The position numbers and the translations under genes are program-made. This document shows positions 1-11,935 of a stretch of DNA of 64,000 nucleotides, piece after piece. How positions within the stretch are numbered: position 1 is the stretch's first letter; the number at the start of each line of letters is the position of its first letter. Source of the DNA: Hysterangium stoloniferum (lineage: Eukaryota > Basidiomycota > Agaricomycetes > Hysterangiales > Hysterangiaceae); the NCBI GenBank assembly GCA_015178975.1, contig WHVD01000029.1, positions 372,001 through 436,000 on the forward strand. Direction: 5' to 3'. The notes under the pieces were generated by a model. The model had not been told where the DNA came from. It did not search any database and saw only the letters and a program-made list of their open reading frames with translations.

Positions 1-469
1 CCCCAGGGGGGGGGCTCTTAGCCAGAACATTCTTTAAGATACATTCCCCTGCAATATGCTATTTTTGATACCTCGTTAAGCACCATAATACAGATTTAGT
101 TACATAGTTTGAAACCTCTAACAGGATGATCTATGACCTCATCATTGTCATACTCATAGGCATATTCAAGGTGCCAGGAGTGAGTATGAGAACCAAACTC
201 TATCTGCTGACTGAATTAAAAATAGAGTTATGAACGGGTCCACAGTCGCAAGGGACTTCCATTATGTCCTGCGCCATCTCCTAATTGACTCCCCAACATG
301 TGGACTGTTTGTGGGAAAACTGGTAATGAAGCTAGGCGTGAGTATGAGATCACTTTCTATCTTACATATTTCAAGGATTTTCCACCATCTTAATGAAGTT
401 ATCTGTTCTGAAAATGTACTAGTAATCGGTCCGAGTAGATAGAAGCAGATGGAGCAATTGACAGATGAC
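1..469. other. no gene recognised
   Basis: AT-rich sequence with only short, non-conserved open frames. I see no protein motif, tRNA or clear repeat end here. It may be the remainder of the mobile-element debris that continues to the right. Confidence 0.4.
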
Positions 470-735
470 AGTAGGTATTAAAAATAGTATGAGTTGACTC
501 TATTGCAATACACAATATACAAGGGTTTAATAAGCTTGTAATAAAAGTACTTTGTGTCTCAATATCTTGTGTCAGTTAGTGTAGCACCTCCTGACAATAA
601 AGGTTGGATGCTCTGGGAGGTGTATAGTGGTTCTGACACACATTAACCTCCAAATGCATGGTCCACAATTAGCATCTTCATATGAAAAGTTGCAATAATT
701 GGTGGACTCCCCCTATAAAAAGGTGTGTTTCATCA
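470..735 (-). mobile_element. Tc1/mariner 3' end fragment
   Basis: Read on the minus strand, this stretch matches the 3' end of the Tc1 element at 9430-9705. It covers the last codons of the transposase, the stop region and the 3' non-coding end, with shared landmarks such as the block around GCTAATTGTGGACCATG and the TTAGTGAATC/GTTAGTGTAGC region. I judge roughly 70-75% identity by eye. The transposase body is missing upstream, so this is a truncated relic. Confidence 0.6.
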
Positions 736-1432
736 TCAAATTTAACAGTAGGATGGTTCGAAAGAATGGAAACATGGCGGAGCACCCACCCCCATCACGT
801 GGTGGGTAGGAATGAATGCTCAGGTCCTTCTTGGAATGTAACCAATTTCAAAAGGGAAACAAGGTTTGATGGCAGTGCCTACTACTCATGGGGGCCGTAC
901 GCAGTTTAACCTCTATCTGGTCATAAATGTTCCGGAATCGATCTCGATTATCAGTCGAAAAGGGGGAAACAACTACTAACAAGGAGTTTTTTGAGGCATA
1001 TTCAATCCTTTGGGAATGGTCTCAAAGATACAATCACACCATCTTCCAATCAGGTTCCCGATCTACTATGAATGGTAGATTGCCCACCACTGGACAATCT
1101 ACATATAATAGAACCTTTTCACCGCTCCGCCCCCTTAACATTGCTTTAAAACATTCACCATCACTGAAACCTACGATGCAGGCCACTCGACTTCACCCAT
1201 TCAGCACCGTCACTATTCAAGAAAACGGCGACGCCACATAGTGAGTCATGTTATCCTTGCTGCTGTTGCTGCAACCTCTTATATCTATCGTCCGTCAAGC
1301 AATCACGGCGGCGCGCCACTTCAGACAACACCGGATACCACGCGACATGCTTTCCCAAGGTGAGTTGAAAACATAACATCTGACATTGCAATAAACGATA
1401 ATTAACCCACCACCATTCGCAGTCACCACACA
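736..1432 (+). promoter_or_regulatory. upstream region and 5' UTR intron of the zinc-finger-like gene
   Basis: CpG content rises here compared with the repeats on either side. A good intron (GTGAGT donor at 1360, CGCAG acceptor at 1422) lies immediately before the ATG at 1433, so it would be a 5' UTR intron with the leader starting somewhere before 1360. The open frame at 927-1241 shows no family signature and is not called as a gene. No TATA box was convincingly located. Confidence 0.35.
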
Positions 1433-2725
1433 ATGACAGTCACTCCTAGCGATTTCGCTCTGGGAGATCCCTCGGGATTTGTCGATGACTCTTGGTCGTA
1501 TGCTCAAACTGATAGTGAAAGGTAAGCCGATTGGGTAGTTTGCCCGACTGTCCAAACATATTTATACCTTTTCCTTTCTTAGGATTTCACATTCAATGGG
1601 GAATGCAGGATTCTTCAGCACCGTTCAGCCTGAAGGGACAGACAGTAGTGGCAGCCCCAACCCCAATCGTTTGTGCAACGACGAGTCCACGATGAAGTGT
1701 GTGAATGATGTCGATTATACACCTGCGCCTACCAACAGCACAAGGTAAGCTTTCTCGTGAATGGTTCATAATTTTTGTTAAAATGAATCGCACAGTTCAA
1801 CGGTTTTCCCCGACCACACCGATGATTCCAGATCGTGGACAGGGATCGAACCTCTGTACTGTCCATCGCCTCTCCCTGGAGCGCTGCGACGCGGAGAAGT
1901 CCAAAGTACATTGTAAGTTGCGTGTGTATCTCGAAATATGGTCCAGTTAAATTCCCAAAGCCTTACTTCAGGTGACAGTGAGACGCAGAGGTCGTCCATT
2001 GGATCATTGAAGCCACCGGATAAATATCTGGTCGACGGAATGTAGGTACTTTATAATGAAATCTACGACAAATAACTAACTATTGGCACAAATACCCGAC
2101 AAGATATTCATCCGCCGGCCAGAGACAATCAACTTCAGATCTCAGACCATCGTGGGACGGGGAATTGCACCCCACTCCTTATGGTGGGAGAAATGACTGT
2201 AGTGAACCGAGCGGAGAATCGTCCGCGGGTCCTATAGTTACCCCACAGGGTCTGGCATCTCCACCTAATAAGTCCCCATTGGGTTCATCCGCCAAACCCT
2301 CACCATCCTCATTTCCTCCTCACTGCCCCTGGGGCAGTATCTTCCTTTCCGACGGAAGGAAATACTCCTGTATGTATGCTCTGAATGGCCAAAGCGAAAG
2401 CCAGATCTTGGAGCATTGGGCACGGGAGCACGTCGCCAATGAGATATTTGCCTTCCGGGCTAGAGTCATCACAGAGTGGGATCAAGCTTGTTTCCTAAAC
2501 ACTCCGCAGAAGTTATGGACTGCTCTCTCGCATCTCGGGATATGTCCAAATAAACCATGCGTAGGGGAGATCTATAAGGCGACGGACGATAGGGAGGAAA
2601 TGATTTATAGCCACCTGTTGAAACACCCGGAGTGCGAGCCTGCCTTCACGGTTGCCTTCACAGTTCCGCCAAACAGTGGGTATATGGACATGGCCGCAGA
2701 GCTCGGATATGATGATCCTCGCTGA
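1433..2725 (+). CDS. hypothetical protein with two zinc-finger-like motifs
   Basis: Five exons can be joined in one frame: 1433-1521, 1583-1744, 1796-1912, 1979-2041 and 2104-2725, giving 1,053 nt or 350 residues. All introns are 50-66 bp with GTAAG/GTAGG donors. The N-terminal two thirds are rich in Ser, Pro and Asp and probably disordered. The C-terminal part has two metal-binding-like patterns: a Cys pair followed by HWAREH (H-x4-H), then CPNKPC with HLLKHPEC (C-x4-C, H-x3-H). That suggests a C2H2-like nucleic-acid or protein-binding module, but I do not recognise the family and assign no function. Two paralogous fragments occur in this window (4978-5317 and about 52560-52850, both minus). 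The Cys/His positions are the best conserved part, which supports real coding history. The fourth acceptor (1978) was chosen over the one at 1971 because only it keeps the frame open. Confidence 0.65.
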
Positions 2726-3255
2726 CATATTTCAGCTGATGGCTGGGAGCTTATCGACGGGAGAGTACATGGAAGCTGACAGAGATCCCGCCTCACTTCC
2801 TTAGATATATGCCTAACGTATTCCATGTGCTACATAATTAAAAGTACAACTAAATCTATTAATTGTACAACCTACCGAAGCTCATCGTGCCATCGATAGA
2901 CCATCGTCCCGACACTGATAGTGAACATCGAAAATTTGGTGAGCATTTGTTGCATGTGGCTCACTCGGATCTAGGCGATCAAGGTTCACTGACCTAACTT
3001 GGATGTCAGCTGAAGTTTCTGTGGTAGTTATTCCAATCATACGAACGGCATGTCAGAATAATGAGGCTGTGAGAAGATACGAGATCAACCTTGTGCCTGA
3101 TACCCTCCATCAAATGGTCGCGTACGGTCTTGATTTTAGTTCGGCCTGGAACGGTATGTGTGTCCTTGTGTGCGACCGAGTATTCAAGCTTTTTTGAGCT
3201 AGTGGCCTGTTCGGCAACGAAATCACGTCTAAACCGAAAACGTGATTCCGCCATC
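2410..3255 (+). repeat. left arm of inverted duplication (zinc-finger gene 3' part plus flank)
   Basis: This segment, from inside the last exon of the zinc-finger-like gene to about 530 bp beyond its stop, recurs in inverted orientation at 4130-5317. Landmarks include the block GCACACAAGGA and the downstream pair of 'AATCACG...GTGATTTC' blocks. Between the arms lie a solo LTR and a fold-back element. Confidence 0.75.
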
Positions 3256-3273
3256 GTACGATGCTCATGTTTT

Positions 3274-3599
3274 TGTTAGAGTATGAGATACTCCGATTAG
3301 TGATGATCTCATACCTTGTCTTGTGATTGATTAGATCTGACCAGTTCACGTCATGTGATAGTTATATTTAGTTTAGTGTTCACTTAGTTCCATGTTGTGG
3401 ACACACATTCACTGCACAGACCAGTGCACAGACCATGTATTCTAGTATATACGTAGTTTGCCCCAGTTGAGTGGATCGTCATCTGGAAGCCTAGCTATAG
3501 CATCGGTTTACTTCACACCACTCTACTCTTAAGTGGTATTTGCTCCTAGATAGAGAGTCTTCACACTTTGCTCTCCCTCATTACCAGATTATTTTAACA
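3274..3599 (+). mobile_element. solo LTR, small family (326 bp)
   Basis: The sequence starts TGTTAGAGTATGA and ends TTTTAACA. It is flanked by identical 5-bp direct repeats GTTTT (3269-3273 and 3600-3604), the signature of an LTR-retrotransposon insertion reduced to one LTR. A second copy in opposite orientation is at 34325-34622 with its own target duplication. No internal coding region of this family is present in the window, so it may be a TRIM or a solo LTR of an unseen element. Confidence 0.85.
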
Positions 3600-3604
3600 G
3601 TTTT

Positions 3605-4090
3605 ACCTATATGAAAGTTGATGAACATGTGATTTATACCACAAGGTCAAATACATTATCATTATTGTCAATGGCCCCATCCTGAATCAATTATAAAGGA
3701 ACAACAGACACTTACAACTATGGTTGTATTATTTGGTGGTGCTATTTGTTCCGGACCCTCTATTTGCACCATAGATGTGACTCTTGAACCTCACCGGTTT
3801 GACTATCTGGTTGGAGTAGTTTTCCACTTTTGCAAAGCGTGATTAAGCAGATAATGATTATCCTCCCAACATCTCCATGCTATCTCCAGCGACATTTTTC
3901 CCCATTTTTCCCTCACATGCCCATCTGACATGGCAGATGGCACCACAAAATAATACAGCTTTAGTTCCATTATGTCTGAGCTTCTGAGCTTCTGTTGCTG
4001 TATCTTTAATTCAGAGTGGGGCCATTGGGAGTAATAATGAATGTATTTGACCTTCCATTATAAATCACAGATGTTTGTCAACTTTCAGGT
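3605..4090. mobile_element. fold-back / MITE-like element
   Basis: The first about 170 bp are repeated as an imperfect reverse complement at the end of the segment. Landmarks are ACCT..ATGAAAGTTGA near 3605 and TCAACTTTCAGGT ending at 4090, 'GGTCAAATACATT' with its complement near 4045, and a 'TGTATTATTT' block in both. The middle is about 150 bp. No coding sequence is seen. The element abuts the target duplication of the solo LTR at 3274-3599. Confidence 0.55.
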
Positions 4091-4129
4091 AGGGAAAACA
4101 TGGTTTTTATTGAGTGTCATACTGTGCTG

Positions 4130-5317
4130 AAATCACGTTTTTGGTTCGAGTGTGATTTCATTCCTGAATGGGCCACAAGATCCATCTTTGTCTCTATTCA
4201 TGTTTGGGTGAATGGACCCCCCGGTGGAAGCGAATCCAGGGGCCACAGGTTTCATTGTGCAAACATGCTGATGGGGGATGAGCAAGCCCCAACAGCATGC
4301 CAAACTAATAGTAAATACATTAAAATCCAATATAACTACAAGTTTTAGGGCAATAAAGGAGCAGGAAAGGGTGGAATTGTGGGGAAAAGAAAATTACCCA
4401 AGGAAAGGCTGAGCAATGCTTTAGGGCTGGCCCCATAGACGATGGTGGCAAGAGACAAAAGTCGGCAGGAGCTAACTGAACAATGGCGGAGCTTAAAGAA
4501 CACGGATGAATTTCATTCGTCCGTTCCAAAAAGCCTCTCAATACTCAGTCGCACACAAGGATACACATACCGTTCGAGGGCAAATTAAAATCAAAACTGT
4601 ATGCAATCATATGATGGAGGGTATCGGGCACAAGGTTGATCTCGTATCTTCTCACAGCCTCATTATTCTGACATGCCATTCGTACAATAGGAGGAATGAT
4701 TACATAAATTTTCCAAGTAAAAACAGTAAATCATGATCATCTAGATCCAAGTGAGCCGCATGTAACAAATGGTCACCATATTTTCGATGTTCACCATCAG
4801 TCAGGACAATAGTCTACTGATGGCCACTGGTAGCTTCATTAGGTTGTACGATTAATAAAGTCCCTTGTACTTTTAATTATACAGTGCACGGAATATGTTG
4901 GACATATATCTAAGGAGTTAGGTGGGATGTCTGTCAGCTTCCTTGTATTCTCCCGTCGATAAGCTCCCAGCCATCAGCTAAAATATACTATGTCGGCAAA
5001 GATCGCCATATCCAAGCTGTGCAGCCATGTCCATATACCCTCTTTTTGGTGGAACCGTGAAGGCCACCTTCCACACCCTGAAGGCAGGCTCGCACTCTGG
5101 ACGGTTCAACAGGTGGCTATGAATCATTTCCTCCCTATCGCCTGTCGTCTTGTAGATCTCCCCTGCACATGGTTCATTTGGACATATCCGGACATGCGGG
5201 AGAGCAGTCCACAACTTCTGGGGAGTGTTCAGGAAACAAGCTTCATGCCACTCTGTGATGAGTCGAGCACGGAAGGCAAATATCTCATTGGCAACATGCT
5301 CCCCTGCCCAATGCTAA
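4130..5317 (-). repeat. right arm of inverted duplication
   Basis: Inverted, diverged copy of 2410-3255. It carries an extra insertion of about 340 bp (about 4186-4525) that the left arm lacks. Homology ends abruptly at about 5317, exactly where the gypsy gag fragment begins. Confidence 0.7.
4978..5317 (-). pseudogene. zinc-finger-like gene, truncated second copy
   Basis: Minus-strand copy of the last about 100 codons of the gene at 1433-2725. Both metal-binding patterns are kept (CPNEPC and HLLNRPEC, with one His changed to Arg in the second). It carries four extra residues before VAFTVPP, and the original stop is lost so the frame runs a few codons further. There is no start region: upstream it is joined to a retrotransposon gag remnant at about 5315. 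Probably non-functional, unless transcribed from the adjacent LTR. Confidence 0.7.
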
Positions 5318-5673
5318 AGGAATTCGTTAAGGGATCCTAGGGTACCTGAGAACAATTCCCATGTCTCATCGGGATCGAGAACCGGTTTTTTTTTCACGGA
5401 CTTCTTAGAACCACTGGCCTGAGGTACAGGTTGGTCGCCATCCTCGGGTTCAGGTTCCGGAGCTGATTGATTGTTATCCCCTTCGGGTGCTTCGGGTTCG
5501 GTTGCTTCAGTAACTTCTTCAGCATCGCCAGTAATTTCCACAAAGTGGGATTCTTCAGAGTTTCCTGGTTGTGGGGTTCTCAGAGTAGCTTGGGCTGTAT
5601 ACAGGAAAGGAGACTTGAGAGTGGAAGATTCTGCTTCGCCACTTGGCTTGGCATCTCTTTTTCTCAAAGGCAT
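5314..5673 (-). pseudogene. Ty3/gypsy-type gag N-terminal fragment
   Basis: A 119-codon frame starting at an ATG 38 bp inside the adjacent LTR, in the position of gag in a gypsy element. The product is acidic and low-complexity (many Glu, Pro, Asp), ending in a DETWELFSGTLGSL segment that looks like the conserved start of the gypsy gag capsid region. The frame stops at 5314 where the sequence switches to the duplicated zinc-finger gene. The capsid, nucleocapsid and pol are all missing. Confidence 0.6.
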
Positions 5674-5710
5674 GATTAACGGAAAGTGCGAGTGTGAAAT
5701 CAGAATATAC

Positions 5711-6453
5711 TGTTAAGAACTGGAAACTGACTAATGTCGGTAGGCCAACGGGGACCGATCGGAAGGACTTGGCTTCAGCTTATGTGCTGCACCCTTGCAA
5801 CTATCCATTGGGTGTCCTTAAATTTTGGACAGGCGAAGACTAGTCCTAACGAGTACCTCTCAGCAGAACTACCAATCGGAACCAAAGGATAAGTCAAGTG
5901 TCGGGCCAAGGGGTTGGAGACCGAGAGTGGGCAAGCGCATGCGAAGGCAGAGAGTGGAGTACTTAGTATGAACCTTCTAGAGGTGTAAGAGGGTATTCTG
6001 AGTTGATATTCTGATTGCCTAGTAACTACAACTACAATGGGTTCATATACAAGTATTCGGCATCTAGAAAACACTAACTAGGAGAAGAGCGGAACACAGT
6101 ATTGACAAATAAGCTTGACTAGGAACGGGAAGGTTACGATTAGTTTGGAGGCCGTGAATTAACTGAGAGCAGGACTATGAGAAAAGGAAATAGTCCGGGA
6201 GTTACAAGTATATATAGGCATGTGTGAAACATAGAGTAGAATGGATCATCATAATAAAAAAGGGACATATCAGAGTTTAACTAGATAGTGCGAGTATATT
6301 TGACGGGGGTGTAAACAGAGTTTGATCACCGCGAAGGCATACATCATCATCGGAAGACTGACAGCTTCCAATGTGATGACTTGAATGATGACTTGAATCA
6401 TTGATAGGTGGCGATAACCTTGGGGACTGTCAGGTTGTGACACGGTCGTAACA
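5711..6453 (-). mobile_element. gypsy-type LTR (743 bp), 5' LTR of the gag fragment
   Basis: On the minus strand it begins TGTTACGACCGTGTC and ends GTTCTTAACA. Two near full-length relatives are present at 25016-25758 and 28739-29479. It lies directly upstream of the gag fragment, so it is the 5' LTR of a truncated element. No matching 3' LTR or target duplication is seen on the left side. Confidence 0.8.
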
Positions 6454-6479
6454 ATTGGTGGTCATCCCTCAAAGCTTTC

Positions 6480-6960
6480 CCCTACCAACATTCACTATGC
6501 ACAGTGCCTCATCAACTCTGGGAAGGCTGACACTCTTTTGATGTGGCCAAAGCTCTTAGGAATGTCACCAACCAGTCCATCTTTACCCTAACTGTGCACA
6601 ATAGTCTCAATATGGTTGGAAGTGCCTCAATAACTCTTCCAATGATTGGTACTTCAGATTTACATCCCTGATAACTCAGAGAATAAAAATGCAAGAATAT
6701 CAAAAATATTTGTGAATTTTCTCCATCATATGTATATTATGGAAACACAGTGCCATTACATAAGATCCAAATATGGAAATACTACAAATATTTATATATA
6801 GGAGACTCATTGGAAGGGATTTTTTGTGAGGTTTGGAGAAGGATTTATGTATGACATTATGGGACTACATGCTGTGGGAAGGACCTGGGTATTCTTTCAA
6901 GATAGATGACAGGATGGATGGGGACCTTTTGTACATCCTGGTATAGAGAGTTGGGTGCAT
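6480..6960 (+). pseudogene. Tc1/mariner transposase fragment
   Basis: Two separated blocks are recognisable. The block near 6495-6600 reads like the region after the HTH domain (LINSGKAD, then ALRNVTNQSIF in a neighbouring frame). The block near 6860-6955 reads MLWEGPGYSFKIDDRMDGD, which is in the catalytic domain and matches the DNA at 9120-9170. The sequence between them is unrelated. Frameshifts and stops exclude function. Confidence 0.6.
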
Positions 6961-8720
6961 GTAGGATGGGGTCCAAAGCCTGGTGGGTTTTCTGGTCCTA
7001 ACAACTTTTTTTATTTATTTTCAAACTCTGCACTATGTATCTGAAACAGCTGTAACAGTGTAAACCTAGATCTGCATTGGGACTAAGGTAGATTTTTTAG
7101 GATCAAATTGGATTCTTGATAAATATCTATTCACATTTGGACAAACCATATTTTCATTTGTACCCAAGTTAATTCATCAGGATCCAACAATATTTCTATT
7201 TATGTATATGGACTCATACTCAATCAATGTAAATCTATTTTGACAAAATTTTCCTTGGTCACAAACACTATGGAAATTTAAAAAATGTCTGTGTGAAAGC
7301 TTGAAGAAATTAAGAGCTTCATGTGAGTTTCTTAAAGGTTTTTGAACCCTGAACTGATTTTTCCCCATTTGTAGAGATTCAGTATAAATCACTGGTTTAC
7401 AATGATGGTGTATGATTCAGCATGATTTACAAATAGTAGAGAGAGTAGAATGTGATTTACTGGAACTCACAAGTGTTTGAGAAAATTCAGTATGATGCAA
7501 TAGGATTGGGAAATATTCAATAGGATACAATGCACTTCACTATGATTTGCAATTGTTTGGGAATCTTGAGTATGAGTAACTGTTATAATTATTCAATGAT
7601 CTCACATGTAATTAAATTCTAAATTTCATGATGTTTTCCCCTTGACAAAACTTTAAGAAATGTTTGTCTTGACACAAAATTTTTTCAGGCAGAGAATCAC
7701 AGTTTTCACTCAATTCCCTGAAGGGCAAAATTCAGTAGAAATATATGGTTTGAATTGGTTTCTCTAGGCACATTATTATGGCTTTCATAGGATTGTGTTG
7801 AGTGGAAAAACCCTAACAAAACACAAGGTTTTTTAAGAGTTTTTGCATTCAGAAATTCTATCAAAAATATGCTATTTCCAACAATTTTTTCTCAGAGGTT
7901 CCTGATGTCAATTCTTAGGGTATTCAGATACAATGTTTGACCTCAGAAAATCCTACTAAAACTAAAATATTTCTTGGTTCAAAAAATGCTTAGAAAATCT
8001 GGCCAATTAGCAAGATTTTCTGAAGGTTTTCCAACTTCAAAAATCTTGGGGTCCTCTAGTGAGAAGAATTTTGGGAGTAGAGACTGGGAGGTGATGACAG
8101 TGGGAGTAGTGGAATGAGAAAGGAAAAGGGCACAGGGGCCAGAGATACAGTGACTCATAAAATGTATCCAATGTTTTTCAGTCTCAACCTATGTATATCC
8201 TTATACCTCAGTAGGTAAAATAGTAAAAGTCACCAAAGTATTTGTTCAACATGCTCTATTATGTATAGTTTGATATGGCATAATGACATTATGTACTCTC
8301 CATATATGGTAGCAATATGAATATTTCCATATATAAGGTTTATTACATATTTTTTGTTGCTGATGGGCTCTTGCATGAAAATCATGTGACTATGCTGGTT
8401 GTTTACACTTGTTTGTGATTTTTCAACATGTCATGTGATCAATTTTTTAATAAATACATTTGTATATTGCATCACATAACATAGATACTTAGTGGTTGGG
8501 AGCAGGTATCCTAATGGTAGGTGGATGGGTATGTAGGTACTGGAGCAAGTAGGTGTGGGTATGTGGGTCAAATGTAGAGTGGGGGGAGGGTAAGAGAGCA
8601 AAGGAAAAAGAGAAAAGAAAAAGAGAAGAACTGAGGGGGGCTATGTCTTGCCAAAGGTGCTTGAGGTGTCATGTGATCATGTTGTGCTAAAGTATAAGTA
8701 AAAGGGCTCTCACAGCTAAG
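6961..8720. other. decayed, CpG-free repeat sequence
   Basis: No coding region seen. Essentially no CpG dinucleotide is found by eye over this stretch. At 6970-7006 there is the reverse complement of an LTR-like terminus (the form TTAGGACCAGAAAA, also present at 24519), so part of this is probably old gypsy-type LTR. A purine-rich AAAGAGAA tract lies at 8600-8630. Confidence 0.45.
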
Positions 8721-8740
8721 ATTCTCTTAATTCCAACTAT

Positions 8741-9705
8741 GCATCCCCTTTCCCCTGCTGCCTAGCATAAGATCATTTCTCTACTTGATGCTGGCTATTC
8801 TGCCAAACATATTTCAGTTTCTACTGGTTATGGCTTTGCTACTATCCCTAGACATTTCTCTAAACATTGTTCCCACCTTTCCAAGTCCTCTGCTGGTCAC
8901 CCTTCCAAACTCTCTACAGCCAACATCCATTTTACACAACACCTTATCAGTTCTGGGAAGTGTGATACAGCTGTAAATGCAACAAAGGGACTCTGCATGT
9001 GGTGTGGTTTGATGAGACAAAAATCAAAAGGCTGGGGTCAGATGGTAGGGAGTGGGTGTGGAAAAAGGCAGGAGAGGCTTGAGTGACAGGTATGGAGGTG
9101 CATACTGTGGGAGGGGAATTGGGCATGCATGCAAGATTGATAGAAGGATGGATGGGGATCTTTACATCCAGATTCTGGAGGATGACTTGCAAGCCAGCCT
9201 CAGGAATTATGGTAAAACTGCAGATGATGTCATCTTCCAGCAGGATACTGAACCCAAGCACACCTGCAAGAAGGCCCAGAATTGGTTCCAAGAAAATGGT
9301 TTCAGGGTTCTCTCATGGCCAGCACAGTCTCCTGACCTGAATACCAATGAACACTTATGGAATCACCTGAAGAGGAGATTGGTAGGGCATGAGAATGCAC
9401 TCCAGGGGATGGAAGGGTTTTGGGAGAGGGTGTTGGAATTGGTGATGAAACCCTTTTCCTAGGGGCAGTTCACCCATTTCCTCACTTTTTCATAGGAGGA
9501 TGCTAATTGTGGACCATGTTTTCTGAGGTTAATGCATGCCAGAACCAGTGTACACCTAAACTAGCATCCTACCTATCATGTCAGAAGGTGATTCACTAAC
9601 TGACACATTGATTGACAAACAAGTACTATTATTACAAGTCTATTACCCACTTGTAGATTGTGTATTACAATAAGCCAACTCATACTATTTTTAATAGGTT
9701 ATGGG
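8741..9705 (+). pseudogene. Tc1/mariner transposase, degenerate, with 3' end
   Basis: The N-terminal helix-turn-helix region is readable from 8741 (LDAGYSAKHISVSTGYGFAT), with an in-frame TAG after eight codons. A central part is deleted near 8985. The DDE domain follows: VWFDETKI (first Asp), VIFQQDTEPKHT (second Asp, near 9240) and SPDLNTNEHLW (Glu, near 9350), then LKRRL. A frameshift separates the first Asp block from the rest. The end of the element continues to about 9705. The order and motifs are those of fungal Tc1 transposases (DD34E/D type), which cut and paste DNA at TA sites. This copy is inactive. Confidence 0.85.
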
Positions 9706-11316
9706 CCCTGGCTTCTAATTGTAATACACATCACTATAAGTACTTTAATTTGGAGGCACAACAAACCAACTTTTGTGTTTGGTTGAGCCGGTCACTTTTG
9801 CTTGCATAAGCAAGAAAACTTAATTTTTGGGAATTTTCCCTACACTGTGTCAAGCATGACATCCTCAGAATCACTACCAAAATTCAAACCTTTAAACAAC
9901 CAAAATTATCCAGAATGGTCTGGAGAAATGAAGGCATGGTTGATGAAGTTGGGTTATTGGAAGATTGTTTGTGGAAAAGACATCAAGCCAATAAATGGCA
10001 GTGAGAACATTGAGAAGTGGGAAACAAAGGCAGAGAAAGCAGCTGCAGAGATATATCTGATGGTGGAAAATGATCAGAGGGTGCATTTCTGTGGATTTGA
10101 AGAAGATCCAATAAAAATGTGGGACATGTTGGAAAGGACACATTTACAACAAAAACCAGGAGCCCACTTCAATGCTTATGATGACCTATTCTCAATCCAA
10201 AAGGATGAAAAGGAGTCTTTGATGGATTTGGGTGTCAGAATTGATAAAGCAATGGGGACTATTCAAAACCTGCGCCCAAAGGACTTCACAATTGAAAAGC
10301 TGGATGAAGAATTACAATGCATGGCACTCATTCAGGCTCTTCCTGATGAATATGCACATCTCTCCTCATCATTATTACTCATGGAGAAGCTGGACAAGAA
10401 TACCATTCTCCAGGCACTTAGAAGTGAAGAATTAAATTGCAAACACCTTGGAGAAATGGTTAATAGGGCCAAAGCACCCATCAAGCATCATTGAAAAATG
10501 GTTTGCTATAATTATCACAAGGAAGGGCATCTCAGTTATGACTGTCCAAAGCCAAGGAATAAAGAAAATCTACAGCACAACTGGCAGTCATGCAACAGTG
10601 CTAACAAGATGGAAGAGGCAAAAATAGAGGAAGTAGAGGAACAGACAGGAAAAGCAAGTGTCTTTTCACAACATGATGCATGTGCAACCTCGGCTAACAT
10701 CTATGATTGGAACACAGACACAGGGGCCAACACCCCACTACAACTGGTTCCACACCTATACCCCACACAGAACCCCAATCAAACTTGCAGACAATAGGAT
10801 TGTATACTCTGAAGGTGTTGGGAGTGTTATTTTTCAACTAATCATTGATGGAAGAGCTGGCTGGGAGGTTGAATTCACAAAAGTATTACATATTCCAGCT
10901 TTACATACTGTAATAATCTTCTTGCTGTTCTATACCTCACACATCATAAAGAATTTGATGTACACATGTCATCCAAAACTATAAGATTTAATCGCCATGG
11001 GAATCTTTTATTCATCGCATCAATCACCAATCAGAATGTAGGCTACTTGGATGGCAAGACTATTATAAATAAAATGGAGAATGTGCACATGTTCTCTACT
11101 TTACCTCTAGAGGTGTCTCTGTGGCATAGACAATTGGGGCACCACCACTATGAGGGAATAAAAAATCTAATGAGAAGAAACATGGTTAAAGGATTGGCAC
11201 TCAATTCAAAGGCTAAACCAGATCCAATTTGTGAACCATGTCTTGCAGGAAAGATGCATGCCAATCCATTTCCTGCCTCAGAACATCACTGCAATGAACC
11301 TTTGGAGTTGGTACAT

Positions 11317-11935
11317 GGAGGATAGTCACAATTCATTAAATACACAAAAGTTTATGAAAAACTCCTCATATTTTTAAGTGAGACTATTTCTCCTGGCTAT
11401 GACTACATGTTTTAGGGATTTATATTTCATTAACCCAAAACTTCATCTTTAAGACTTGTACACTCCCTTAAAATATGCACAAATGTCATGGTTATACAAG
11501 ATTATCTGGGTTGTTACCTAATCTTTGGGATAAAATACATTCTCTAGTATTTCCATGACTTTTAAAATGTCCACAAACATTATAGTTAACCAAAATTATT
11601 CAGGTTATGACTTAATCTTTGGGATAAGATGGATTCTCTTGTATATTATGCAAACTTTCAAATATAGTTCATATAATTTAAATTTATTTGGTTTAGAAAG
11701 TTAACCAGAACTATCTGGCCAACCAATCCATGTTGTGGAATTTATCCCCAAAAGGATAATCTATATATGTTTGTTTGACTAACTCTTGTCAGATACAAGA
11801 TAAATATTAATATCTCCTTATTCTCCAGAGTATCACCTGATAAACTGAATGTGATTAAATATTAATTCTACAACAAACAATATAAATATATATACTTTAG
11901 TGGACAAATAATTTTAAAGTTTTGGGTTATCCTCC
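11317..11935 (+). mobile_element. AT-rich dispersed repeat 'X' inserted in copia integrase
   Basis: About 620 bp with short inverted ends (GGAGGATA at the left, TATCCTCC at the right). It interrupts the copia integrase just before the catalytic domain. Related copies are at 24845-26193 (split by an LTR), 26690-26955 (partial) and 28365-29648 (split). There is no coding capacity. It may be a MITE or an LTR-like unit; the target duplication was not resolved. Confidence 0.6.

Noticed and set aside
927..1241. 104-codon ORF upstream of the zinc-finger gene
   Set aside because: No family pattern, no homologue in the duplicated copies, and it overlaps the likely promoter.
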